From NCBI GenBank assembly GCA_029880275.1, contig JAOUOQ010000016.1, forward strand, positions 1 through 17,143: a DNA stretch of 17,143 bases, given 5' to 3'. Position numbers and translations under genes: made by a program. Below, piece by piece: positions 1 to 7,524 of the stretch (position 1 is the first letter of the stretch; each line of letters starts with the position of its first letter). This stretch comes from Candidatus Aminicenantota bacterium (GTDB lineage: Bacteria > Acidobacteriota > B3-B38 > Guanabaribacteriales > B3-B38). The notes under the pieces are model-generated. The model made no database searches. It saw only the letters and a program-made list of their open reading frames with translations, and had not been told where the DNA came from.

Positions 1-336
1 AGCCAGGTCATCGGAGGCATTGCCCAGGGAGTAAGCGCTTCCCTCTTTGAAGAAAGGATTATGGATAACGCCACTGGATACCTGGTTAACCCAAATATGA
101 GAGATTATAAGATTGCTACCTCCTTAGATATTCCCGAGGTAGACACACTTTTTGTGGATATGGTTGACCCTATGATAAATATCCTGGGAGCTAAAGGACT
201 GGGGGAGCCGCCTCGAATTCCCATTGCTGCCGCTATCGCCAACGCAGTCTATAACGCTATCGGAGTTCACATTAGAGAAATACCGATGACGCCTGAAAAA
301 GTCCTCCAGGCTTTGAAACAAAAGGAAATAGACTGA
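1..336 (+). CDS. Xanthine dehydrogenase-family molybdopterin-binding subunit, C-terminal part (5' end outside window)
   Basis: The frame is open from base 1 and ends in TGA at 334-336, giving about 111 residues. The fragment starts with the QVIGGIAQG motif and later has GAKGLGEPP followed by IPIAAAIANAVYNAIG. These are the conserved C-terminal motifs of the large, molybdenum-cofactor-binding subunit of the xanthine dehydrogenase/aldehyde oxidoreductase family. In this family the Glu of the GAKGxGE motif is the catalytic base that activates the Mo-bound water. The subunit hydroxylates purines, aldehydes or aromatic acyl-CoAs, passing electrons to Fe-S and FAD partners. The next gene starts inside the stop codon (1-base overlap), so the two are translationally coupled. 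The substrate cannot be told from this fragment. Confidence 0.92.
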   Translation, partial: SQVIGGIAQGVSASLFEERIMDNATGYLVNPNMRDYKIATSLDIPEVDTLFVDMVDPMINILGAKGLGEPPRIPIAAAIANAVYNAIGVHIREIPMTPEKVLQALKQKEID

Positions 337-1310
337 TGAAAAACTTTAAAATAGCTCAGCCTCAAACCATCGACCAAGTTACTTCTTTACTCTCCGAAAA
401 AATAGAAAAGTGTTACCTCATGGCTGGAGGAACCGACCTGTTGGGCGAGATTAAAGATGAGATAATCGAGCCTGAGGTAGTTGTCGACCTTAAATCTATC
501 CCTGACCTCTCCTACATTAGAAAGGAAAAGGATGGAGTACGAATCGGAGTTTTAACCAGCATAGCTGAGTTAGCAGAAAACCCCATGATTAAGCAAGACT
601 ATCCGGGGCTTCATGAAGCAGCCAATGCGGTCGCTACCCCTCAACTCAGAAATTTGGGGACCGTAGGTGGAAACCTCTGTCAGAGACCCCGCTGCTGGTA
701 CTATCGGGACCCTCAACTACTATGCCAGAAAAAGGGAGGGTTCGAGTGCTATGCCTACATGGGAAGAAACAAATACCATGCTATCTTTGGCGGTGGACCC
801 TGTTATATTGTACATCCTTCTGATTTAGCTCCAGCCCTGATTTCTTTAGATGCGGAAATCTCGCTAAGCTCCCCTGATGGAGAAAAAACCTTACCCTTAG
901 CAGATTTTTATATTCTTCCTGTGGTAGATGTGAGCAAAGAGAACATTCTGGGCGCGAATGAAGTTGTGAAAGAGATAAAGATTCCTCTAGCTAAGAGCGG
1001 AGAAAAGAGCACCTATTACAAGCTCAAGGAGAGAGGGGTGTGGGATTTCGCCCTCGTTTCAGCAGCGGTGAAAGGGATAATGGCAGGAGATGTCTTCAAA
1101 GATATCAAGATTGTGTTAGGAGGAGTAGCTCCCGTTCCCTGGAGGTTAGAAAAGGCCGAAAACATAATAAAAGGCAAAAAGGTTACCGAGGAGCTGCTAA
1201 AAAAAGCCGCCAGAGAGGCTTTGAAGGAAGCCAGACCTTTGAAGGAGAACGAATTCAAAAAGGAGCTCATCGAGACTGTGCTTTACAGAACAACATTATC
1301 TCTGATATAG
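336..1310 (+). CDS. Xanthine dehydrogenase-family FAD-binding subunit of the YagS/PaoB/HcrB type, with a [4Fe-4S] loop
   Basis: This 324-residue protein is the medium, FAD-binding subunit of a molybdenum hydroxylase (CoxM/XdhB family). Residues 30-34 (AGGTD) and 103-114 (RNLGTVGGNL region) are the two FAD-binding loops of this fold. A Cys-rich insertion follows, with Cys at 115, 120, 130, 138 and 156 in a CQRPRCWYYRD context. Such an insert is characteristic of the E. coli PaoB/YagS and 4-hydroxybenzoyl-CoA reductase beta subunits, where four Cys hold an extra [4Fe-4S] cluster. The C-terminal CO-dehydrogenase flavoprotein domain (about 205-315) is complete. The ATG overlaps the TGA of the upstream Mo subunit by one base. 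No small [2Fe-2S] subunit follows, so it is presumably upstream or elsewhere. The physiological substrate is unknown. Confidence 0.93.
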   Translation: MKNFKIAQPQTIDQVTSLLSEKIEKCYLMAGGTDLLGEIKDEIIEPEVVVDLKSIPDLSYIRKEKDGVRIGVLTSIAELAENPMIKQDYPGLHEAANAVATPQLRNLGTVGGNLCQRPRCWYYRDPQLLCQKKGGFECYAYMGRNKYHAIFGGGPCYIVHPSDLAPALISLDAEISLSSPDGEKTLPLADFYILPVVDVSKENILGANEVVKEIKIPLAKSGEKSTYYKLKERGVWDFALVSAAVKGIMAGDVFKDIKIVLGGVAPVPWRLEKAENIIKGKKVTEELLKKAAREALKEARPLKENEFKKELIETVLYRTTLSLI

Positions 1311-1740
1311 CCATCCAAACAATAGAAGAGGCGGAACATAGAGTAGTGAGTTAATAAAAAAGGGTATGGATTACTCAGAGCTCAGTGCCCTGATTGCCTT
1401 CCTATATATCCGATAAATTACACGCCGCGATTACGGTCTCTATACTAATGTCCATATATAGATGTATATTAAGAATGACGTACAGTTAAGTATTTTACTT
1501 CGTTTTCGCCTGTCTATTATTCATTTATGCCAAGCCGGAAGAATCGTAGGTACCCAAAATTTTATCCCTCTGTTTGTTGTCTAATCCTTTTTTATCACCG
1601 AATAATGGTAATATGTCTATTTTTCATAGCAGCCGGGCTGCTTGCAGTTAAGTTGATGTAAAACTTATACTTTTTTCATTTCTCGTTTTCCACATCTCGC
1701 ACTTAATCTGCAAATTTTCAGCAAAAAGCAAATTCTATGG
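1311..1740. other. Intergenic region without recognisable gene
   Basis: About 430 bases between the molybdenum hydroxylase genes and the promoter of the sigma-factor operon. All frames are broken by stops and I see no RNA gene. A short hairpin at 1628-1642 (6-bp stem, 3-base loop) lacks a T-run and is not a convincing terminator. Base composition becomes markedly AT-rich from about 1440 on. Confidence 0.5.
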
Positions 1741-1769
1741 TTGACAAATAAATTAATAATTGGTATAAA
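1741..1769 (+). promoter_or_regulatory. Predicted sigma-70-type promoter of the sigma/anti-sigma/CHAT operon
   Basis: A perfect -35 box TTGACA (1741-1746) and a TATAAA -10 box (1764-1769) are separated by exactly 17 bases. It lies about 100-140 bases upstream of the sigma-factor start and points towards it. It looks like a housekeeping promoter, so basal expression need not depend on the encoded sigma factor. Confidence 0.65.
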
Positions 1770-1905
1770 ATAGATAAAGCCATTATAATAATAAAATCAT
1801 AGTTGCTATAAGCAATACATTTCGGTTCCATGGCTAATAGTTTACAGTAATTATGGGGTCAGACAGAATTTGAAAAATCTTCTCAATGGAATCTATTGTG
1901 AAAAT

Positions 1906-2595
1906 ATGAGATATCTATCTAACACTGCTTTAATAAAAAGATGTGCTGAAAGTTTAGAAAATCAAAACGCGTGGCTTGAGTTTATAAGAAGATTCGATCG
2001 TCATATAAAGCTATCTGTTTTGAGAGCATATAAGCTCATTTCTATCAATTTGCTGGAAAGAAAGATATCAAAAGAGGATATTAGAGATTTAGTACAAGAG
2101 GTTTATTTCAGATTAGTTAAAAATGGCTGCAAGGCGCTTAAGACTTTCGAGCCGAAATATGATCACGCTTTTTATGGTTATCTCGCCAAAATAAGCGTAA
2201 GCGTGGTTAAGGATTTTTTCAAAAAATTTAGCACATTGAAAAGGAGAGTCTATATAGAGAGTATCGATGAACAACCAGCTAATAGCCAGACAAATACATT
2301 GATAACTAAAAGCATGCCCTCTTTTATAGAATCAAATCCAGAAAAGCGGATAATAGCAAAAGACCTTTTGCAAAAGGTTAAAAGTCACTTCAATTCGGGC
2401 CATTCTACAAAAGAAAATAGAAGAAAAGAATTGTTATTTCAGCTTTATTTCATTCACGGACTGAGTATTAAAGATATCTCGCGCATTAAAGGATTGAATA
2501 TTTCGCATTCAAATGCAAATGTAATTATTTGGAGGATGAAAAAGGAAATTAGAAGTTTGGTTTATAACGATTCGCTTACACCAAAAGGAATATAA
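1906..2595 (+). CDS. RNA polymerase sigma factor, sigma-70 family (ECF-like, two-domain)
   Basis: From ATG 1906 the protein has 229 residues. An in-frame TTG at 1870 would add 12 residues, but neither start has a clear Shine-Dalgarno sequence. I prefer 1906 because MRYLSNTALIKRC begins a plausible first helix. Residues about 22-108 form a sigma region 2: an AWLEFIRRFD helix, then the DLVQEVYFRL core-binding motif, then a Phe/Tyr-rich helix (FYGYLAKISVSVVKDFFKK) in the place of the -10 recognition helix. A variable linker follows, then a region 4 helix-turn-helix (about 175-219) ending in NANVIIWRMKKEIRSL. It should direct polymerase to a small regulon. The next gene, 37 bases downstream, has an anti-sigma-type zinc finger, which supports a sigma/anti-sigma pair. 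The sequence is divergent, so the subgroup is not assigned. Confidence 0.82.
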   Translation: MRYLSNTALIKRCAESLENQNAWLEFIRRFDRHIKLSVLRAYKLISINLLERKISKEDIRDLVQEVYFRLVKNGCKALKTFEPKYDHAFYGYLAKISVSVVKDFFKKFSTLKRRVYIESIDEQPANSQTNTLITKSMPSFIESNPEKRIIAKDLLQKVKSHFNSGHSTKENRRKELLFQLYFIHGLSIKDISRIKGLNISHSNANVIIWRMKKEIRSLVYNDSLTPKGI

Positions 2596-2632
2596 ATTTA
2601 ATCTTATACACATAAAGGTGTTGGCATTAAAA

Positions 2633-3622
2633 ATGAAGAATAAGAAAAAGCACTTGGATGAAATCTTGCTTACGGAGTTTATCTCTAACAACATGTCCGA
2701 AGAAAAAAGTAATGAGTTAATGAATCATATGATTTCCTGTAGAAAATGCAGGGAAAATTTGGCATCTTTTGCAAAAGTAAGCAATCCTTCTACTAAATCT
2801 GCAGAAGAGCAGCTGCTGGGTGAAATCTTCCCGGAATCAAAAGAAGACTATCCACATCAGCTACTGCATTCACTAAAACAATATTCTAATAGTCAAGCAA
2901 AATCCACGCTTCAAAAACTTTCTGATTTAGTAAAGGTAATCACCAAGGATTTTTCCTCAGGCTTCAATTTAATATATACTCGGAAAAGAATATTTATCTC
3001 CTCTATTGTTATTTTAATAGCATTAGTTCTTTTTCTGATTAATCCCATTGGCAAATACATGGATTATAAAGCAATGGCTCTTATAAAAACTGCAAATGCA
3101 GTACTTACAAAAAGCATCAGCCCTGTTTATACTATGCCATTAAGGCCTTATGGAGGATTCTCTTGGATTGAATACAATGATTACAGGGGCGCAGAACCCG
3201 ATGTAATAAGAGATCAGAAAAATGAGATAAAGGCAATCTTCGAAAAAGCGTTAGAAATAAGCAAAAATAATCCCGAAGTGCTGAGCCAGGTAGGAAATTT
3301 TTATCTTGTCTCAGGTGACTTCACACAGGCAAGACATTTATTTGAAAGAGCAATGAAGCTTCAATCAAACAATGCTATTGCCGCAAATGGCTTGGGCATT
3401 ATATATTATGCGAAAAACGAGATTAATAAGGCTATCGAGTTCTTTCTTCTTGCCAGGAAATCGGATCCAAAGTTCTTAGAAGCAAGATATAATCTCGCAT
3501 TTCTCTATCAGAAAACGGAAGAATATCCGGAAGCAAGAAGAGAATGGCGTGAATATTTACAAATAGACTCATTCTCAAAATGGGCAGATAATGCCAGAGA
3601 TATGTTGGAAAAAATTGAATAA
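2633..3622 (+). CDS. Putative membrane anti-sigma factor: zinc-finger (ZAS-like) domain, one TM segment, TPR domain
   Basis: From ATG 2633 there are 329 residues. A GTG at 2618 would add five. AAAGGTG at 2614-2620 is a possible, rather distant ribosome-binding site for 2633. The N-terminal domain has His32, Cys36 and Cys39 in an HMISCRKC arrangement (Hx3Cx2C), the zinc-binding signature of ZAS/zf-HC2 anti-sigma factors. A hydrophobic segment at about 120-138 (IFISSIVILIALVLFLI) is a single membrane span. The remaining 190 residues contain about three TPR units (about 213-315) with typical G/A/Y/A/P positions. With the zinc finger cytoplasmic, the TPRs would be extracytoplasmic. It follows the sigma gene and probably sequesters that factor at the membrane, with the TPRs as sensor or docking surface. 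Cognate regulation is inferred. Confidence 0.8.
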   Translation: MKNKKKHLDEILLTEFISNNMSEEKSNELMNHMISCRKCRENLASFAKVSNPSTKSAEEQLLGEIFPESKEDYPHQLLHSLKQYSNSQAKSTLQKLSDLVKVITKDFSSGFNLIYTRKRIFISSIVILIALVLFLINPIGKYMDYKAMALIKTANAVLTKSISPVYTMPLRPYGGFSWIEYNDYRGAEPDVIRDQKNEIKAIFEKALEISKNNPEVLSQVGNFYLVSGDFTQARHLFERAMKLQSNNAIAANGLGIIYYAKNEINKAIEFFLLARKSDPKFLEARYNLAFLYQKTEEYPEARREWREYLQIDSFSKWADNARDMLEKIE

Positions 3623-3651
3623 ACTTAAATCTCTGTTGATGTAAATTCAAA

Positions 3652-6480
3652 GTGAGAAAAAAAAGAATATTTATCCTGATTATATTGTTAGCATTGCTTG
3701 CTGGGGCAATATATATATCCTTATCCTATGACCTTGCTTTCACCATTTTCCCAAGCCGACAATCCTCAATCGGAAGTGATTTTTCAGGGCAATTTTGTAA
3801 CATTATAAATTCAAATAAGGAAAACTTGATATATGAGTTCATCAAAGATAATAGAGAAAATTTTATAGCTGAAACAAACAAATTAATCGCAGATTCTCTT
3901 AAGTCCAAACATAATGGAGATTTTTTAGAGGCGGAAAATTCAATTAATTCCGCTCAAAAAGCAGCTACTTATCTTAAAAGATATTTTAATGATGAATATT
4001 ATATTAATTTAATAAATTTCAACAGCAGATTATCAACCAAAGAGATAGCCCTAAAGCTAAACGCAAATGAGCTTTACAAAATAGGGCTGAAGGAATATTC
4101 GCAGGAGAATTTCCTTCAGGCTTATAAAAAATTTAAGGAAGCGGAGGACATTTATAAAAGCATAAATGACAGAGACAATGAAGCCAATACATATCATGCT
4201 TATGGAAATATATATTTCTATCTTGGCTATTATGATAAAGCATTGAAAGAATATGAAAAGGCATTACAGCTCGCTAACGAAACCAAAAATGTAAGATTAA
4301 ACATTGCGCTAATTATGAACTCAGGATTGATATATTCCAAAATAGGTAACTACTCTAAGGCACTCAAAAATTTCAGAAAAGCTATGGAAGAACTGAAATA
4401 TGATAATTCTGATTTACTTGAAAGACTGATTCATAATTATACAGCCAATGTATATTATAAATTAGGCGACTATGAAACTTCTTCAAAAATTTATGATATT
4501 GCTTTGCAGAAAAGCATCAGCGCTAAAGACATAAATATGCAGGCTTCAATCCTTAAAAATATTGGTATCAATTGGTTAATGCAAAACGACTACAGAAAGG
4601 CGGAAAAATATCTGCAGCAAACTTTGAAGATTCGAGCCAATATGAAGAGTGTTAATCGATATATTGAAACCTTAAACAGCCTTGCCTTTATTAATTTGAA
4701 ATCTGGAGATATCAGGAAGGCCTTAAAATATTTAGAAAAATCCTTGCCTCTTGCCAGGCAATCTGAAAATCCTTTCATCTTAGCAGATTGCCTCAATATG
4801 CTTGGTGAATCATATATGAAGCTCAAAGATTTCCAAAGAGCTTCCGATTACTTAAATGAATCCTTACAAATTTGTGAGAATATCAACAACCAATATTTGA
4901 GCTATTGTGCTTATAGAAATAATGGGTCAAATTTTAAGCTTCAAAAAAGATTCAGGCAATCGGAAAAGCAGTTTTTAAATGCCATTAACTTAATAGAAAA
5001 GGTGAGAGCAGGAATTGAAGAAACTGATTTAAAAGGCAGCTATCTTTCTATAATAAAACCTATTTATGAAGAGATGATTCTTCTTCAAATATTAAATTTT
5101 AATGACCACATCTCTGCATTGGAATTTTCGGAGAGGTCGCGTGCTCGAGCATTCCTTGATATGCTTGCTGGAAAGATTGACATCGTCTATTCAAAGAATA
5201 ACTTTACTCAGGCTGAAGAGGTATCCAAACAAAATTTTGGGGATATTTTAATCGATAATGAATATGGGGCCTTCAGAACATTGCCATTTGACCCCAAATC
5301 TTCCCCTACATATAAAAATGTAGAGATAATATCCCCCATGGCTGTCAACCCATTTCCTTTAAAGGAAATAAGAAATTCATTACCATTGGATTCTAAAATA
5401 CTGGAATATGAGATAACCAAAGACAAGACAATAATATGGGTCATAAGCAAAGAGGAAATAAAAAGCCAAATTATAACTATAAATTCTGACGAGCTTAGAA
5501 ATTTAATAATCGACTTCAGAAAAGCATTAGCACTTGATGATAGGTTTTTAACAATGTATAAAACCTGGGCTGAAAGGATAGAAGAAACTGATAAATTGTC
5601 AACGAGGCTATATGATATTCTTTTTAAACCGATAAGAAAATTTCTCCATCAAGGAGATTTGCTCTACATTATCCCAGATAACGAGCTCTACTATATACCA
5701 TTCGCCTCTCTTAAATCTAAACACGGAAAATATATCATAGAAGAGTTTGATCTCGCTTATGCACCGAGCAGCTCTATCTTAAAGATATGTTATTCAAGAA
5801 ACAAAAATAAAATAGCTCCTCAAGAAGATAAAATTCTGCTCATAGGCAACCCGAACATACCGGAGAATATTCTGGCTGATTTCCCTATTTTAAAACCATT
5901 GAAAGAAGCTGAGAATGAGGTGAGAGAGATTTCAAAAATATTCCCCCATTCTCTTTTATTAGTGGGCGCTGAGGCCAGTGAGAAGAAAATTAGAGGAGAG
6001 ATAGAAAACTTTGAAATTATACATTTCGCAACACACAGCCTGGTTGATGAAAGAATGCCCATGTTCTCCTCCATTGTGCTGAATGCTTCTCAAGAGCGCC
6101 CAGATAAACTGACGATTGAAAACCCGGATGATGGGCTACTCATGCTGCTGGAAATATTTAATCTCAATCTTTCAAAGTCAAAGCTTATCACCCTATCATC
6201 TTGTGAGACTGGACTTGGCAAACTATTAAATGGTGAAGGAGTTGTAGGACTCTCCAGAGCTTTTATATATGCGGGTTCTCCCTCTATACTTGCCAGTCTT
6301 TGGAAGGTTAAGGATAATCCCACCAGCCTCTTATTACAGGAATTCTATTCCAATATTAAAAATAATAGCATATCAAAAGCAAGAGCACTAAAAAATGCCC
6401 AGTTACAGCTTATTAATAATGATAAATACAGGCATCCGTTTTTCTGGTCTTCCTTTATTATAATAGGTGATGGAAGATAA
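3652..6480 (+). CDS. Membrane-anchored TPR-CHAT domain protein (caspase-like protease)
   Basis: This 942-residue protein starts at GTG 3652. That is the only sensible start, because an in-frame TGA lies at 3637-3639 and no ATG follows before the signal sequence. The N-terminus MRKKR plus a hydrophobic stretch (residues 6-25) is a signal anchor or uncleaved signal peptide, predicting the rest outside the cytoplasm. Residues about 137-460 hold roughly eight TPR units. A helical linker with SERSRARAFLDMLAGK follows, typical of TPR-CHAT proteins. Residues about 570-942 are a CHAT domain of clan CD. The HFATHS motif supplies the catalytic His795, and LSSCETG supplies the nucleophile Cys851, so the dyad is intact. 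The C-terminus (HPFFWSSFIIIGDGR) is the usual CHAT end. It is 29 bases from the anti-sigma gene and in the same unit. Its substrate is unknown; the anti-sigma protein or the small downstream peptide are candidates. Confidence 0.9.
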   Translation: MRKKRIFILIILLALLAGAIYISLSYDLAFTIFPSRQSSIGSDFSGQFCNIINSNKENLIYEFIKDNRENFIAETNKLIADSLKSKHNGDFLEAENSINSAQKAATYLKRYFNDEYYINLINFNSRLSTKEIALKLNANELYKIGLKEYSQENFLQAYKKFKEAEDIYKSINDRDNEANTYHAYGNIYFYLGYYDKALKEYEKALQLANETKNVRLNIALIMNSGLIYSKIGNYSKALKNFRKAMEELKYDNSDLLERLIHNYTANVYYKLGDYETSSKIYDIALQKSISAKDINMQASILKNIGINWLMQNDYRKAEKYLQQTLKIRANMKSVNRYIETLNSLAFINLKSGDIRKALKYLEKSLPLARQSENPFILADCLNMLGESYMKLKDFQRASDYLNESLQICENINNQYLSYCAYRNNGSNFKLQKRFRQSEKQFLNAINLIEKVRAGIEETDLKGSYLSIIKPIYEEMILLQILNFNDHISALEFSERSRARAFLDMLAGKIDIVYSKNNFTQAEEVSKQNFGDILIDNEYGAFRTLPFDPKSSPTYKNVEIISPMAVNPFPLKEIRNSLPLDSKILEYEITKDKTIIWVISKEEIKSQIITINSDELRNLIIDFRKALALDDRFLTMYKTWAERIEETDKLSTRLYDILFKPIRKFLHQGDLLYIIPDNELYYIPFASLKSKHGKYIIEEFDLAYAPSSSILKICYSRNKNKIAPQEDKILLIGNPNIPENILADFPILKPLKEAENEVREISKIFPHSLLLVGAEASEKKIRGEIENFEIIHFATHSLVDERMPMFSSIVLNASQERPDKLTIENPDDGLLMLLEIFNLNLSKSKLITLSSCETGLGKLLNGEGVVGLSRAFIYAGSPSILASLWKVKDNPTSLLLQEFYSNIKNNSISKARALKNAQLQLINNDKYRHPFFWSSFIIIGDGR

Positions 6481-6710
6481 ATAGCCTTACTATTTTTTAA
6501 ACTTTACAACAGGAATCCATTCTTCTTTTTGAATCCCTCATCTTTATGTATTAATTCCATTCTGTCAAGCACTTAGAACCAAACTGTTACCCAACACACT
6601 TCACCTACCACATTATCTCCTCCTGTTTTTTTTAATTAAGCACACCATTTTCGAAAAAAATCAGCATATGAGTTGTAATATTTTCCCCCAAATGTCGTTT
6701 ATGAATTATA
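6481..6710. other. Intergenic spacer within the CHAT operon
   Basis: An AT-rich spacer of about 230 bases between the CHAT gene and the small downstream gene. It contains no ORF with a plausible start and no hairpin-plus-T-run, so transcription may read through. An additional promoter for the small gene is possible, but I cannot point to good -35/-10 boxes. Confidence 0.4.
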
Positions 6711-6715
6711 GGAGG
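6711..6715 (+). promoter_or_regulatory. Strong Shine-Dalgarno sequence of the small CHAT-linked gene
   Basis: GGAGG in the context ATAGGAGGTAC sits seven bases before ATG 6723. It is by far the best ribosome-binding site in this operon, where the three large genes have weak or no SD. It supports translation of the short ORF, probably at a higher level than the upstream genes. Confidence 0.75.
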
Positions 6716-6722
6716 TACATTA

Positions 6723-6944
6723 ATGATGATTGGGGTAATTGTATTTTCAATAATCTTAAACCTCTTCATCGGCAACTTTTTCCTTGCAGACATCACTGCA
6801 AGAGATGGAAGATTGATGGGTGATGAGGAGATTACTATTTCGGTGCCATCATCAAATACAGTAGAGCAGGATAATAACGGCACGATAAGCCCATTGACAG
6901 AGCCATCTGAAGACCCTGTTCCACCTTTTCCACCATCTGGCTAA
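6723..6944 (+). CDS. Small membrane or secreted acidic, proline-rich peptide (unknown function)
   Basis: This 73-residue ORF matches no family I recognise. Residues 2-22 are strongly hydrophobic (IGVIVFSIILNLFIGNFFLA), like a signal sequence or transmembrane anchor but without the usual basic N-terminal residues. The rest is polar and likely disordered: ten Asp/Glu after residue 22 against only two Arg (27 and 30) and no Lys. It ends in a Pro-rich tail, PVPPFPPSG. Support for a real gene is an ideal SD at 6711-6715 and a strong intrinsic terminator nine bases after the stop. It is the last gene downstream of the TPR-CHAT gene on the same strand. It could be a CHAT substrate, a ligand for the TPR domains, or an unrelated secreted peptide. 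An alternative start is the adjacent ATG at 6726. Confidence 0.7.
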   Translation: MMIGVIVFSIILNLFIGNFFLADITARDGRLMGDEEITISVPSSNTVEQDNNGTISPLTEPSEDPVPPFPPSG

Positions 6945-6952
6945 TGTTTTAG

Positions 6953-6986
6953 GTACCCCCCGGATTGCTGGGGGGTACTATTTTTT
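6953..6986 (+). terminator. Rho-independent terminator closing the sigma/CHAT operon
   Basis: A perfect 9-bp stem, GTACCCCCC (6953-6961) with GGGGGGTAC (6970-6978), encloses an 8-base loop and is followed by TATTTTTT. Six consecutive G:C pairs and the T-tract make this a very strong terminator. Confidence 0.92.
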
Positions 6987-7511
6987 GAAACTTCTGCAAT
7001 TATGAAGATGACAACCATAACAGAGTCCCATCAGGAGGCGAGACGTATTTTTTACAATCGAAAGGAGATGAAATAAACTGACATAAATATTTGAAGAATC
7101 AGCAGACCTATTGAGATTTTGGCAGCAAAGGAAAACGCTGGGAAGGGTTACTCTGTGCAAAAAACCTTAAACAAGAGGGAAATGCTCGCCAACCTGAGCC
7201 GGGGACTGAAAGAAGTATTTTTTTGCCAAAAGGCAAAGTATGGCTGTGCACTTTCTACAGAGCTTAATATATTCGTTTTGAGCCTCGCGAGAATGGACGG
7301 TCGTGAGGTGCCAGCTCAGTTCATACACGCAGAGTCTCTTGAAAGCATTCCGGCGGGGTTTCCTTACTGCCGCCAAGCATACACAAGACATCCTCAACTC
7401 ATACTGCTGCCTTCAGGTATTTTTCTTCATTTTCAAAACGTTTAACCTGAGGTAGTTCTTCAGCATGATGAAGTCTATTAATGACTTCTGGCTCACGATA
7501 ATACAGCTAAT
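6987..7511. other. Intergenic region, possibly with gene remnants
   Basis: About 525 bases between the terminator and the ribosome-binding site of the response-regulator gene. A 108-codon open stretch exists at 7119-7445 (+, TTG start), and the opposite strand is also open at 7167-7397. Neither has a good SD nor resembles a family I know. Composition is less AT-rich than the preceding operon, so this may be decayed coding sequence or a long leader. No confident promoter, terminator or RNA structure was seen. Confidence 0.4.
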
Positions 7512-7524
7512 GGAGGATTGTTAG

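Noticed and set aside
1040..1354. Plus-strand ORF overlapping the end of the FAD subunit
   Set aside because: The Arg/Ser-rich translation is an out-of-frame reading of the FAD-subunit gene. Only the last few codons lie outside it.
1628..1642. Hairpin AGCAGC-CGG-GCTGCT as a terminator of the molybdenum hydroxylase operon
   Set aside because: It has a short stem, no T-tract on either side in the right place, and lies more than 300 bases from the stop codon.
1853..1868. TATGGGGTCAGACAGA, reminiscent of sequences seen near REP/Y1-transposase elements
   Set aside because: Only a short resemblance from memory. No transposase, second copy or terminal inverted repeat is visible in the window.
7222..7237. 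Hairpin TTTGCC-AAAA-GGCAAA
   Set aside because: The T-run precedes the stem instead of following it on the plus strand, and the minus strand has no T-run either, so it is not an intrinsic terminator.
7119..7445. 108-codon ORF with TTG start
   Set aside because: No Shine-Dalgarno sequence, no recognisable family, and a competing open frame on the other strand. Too weak to call as a gene.
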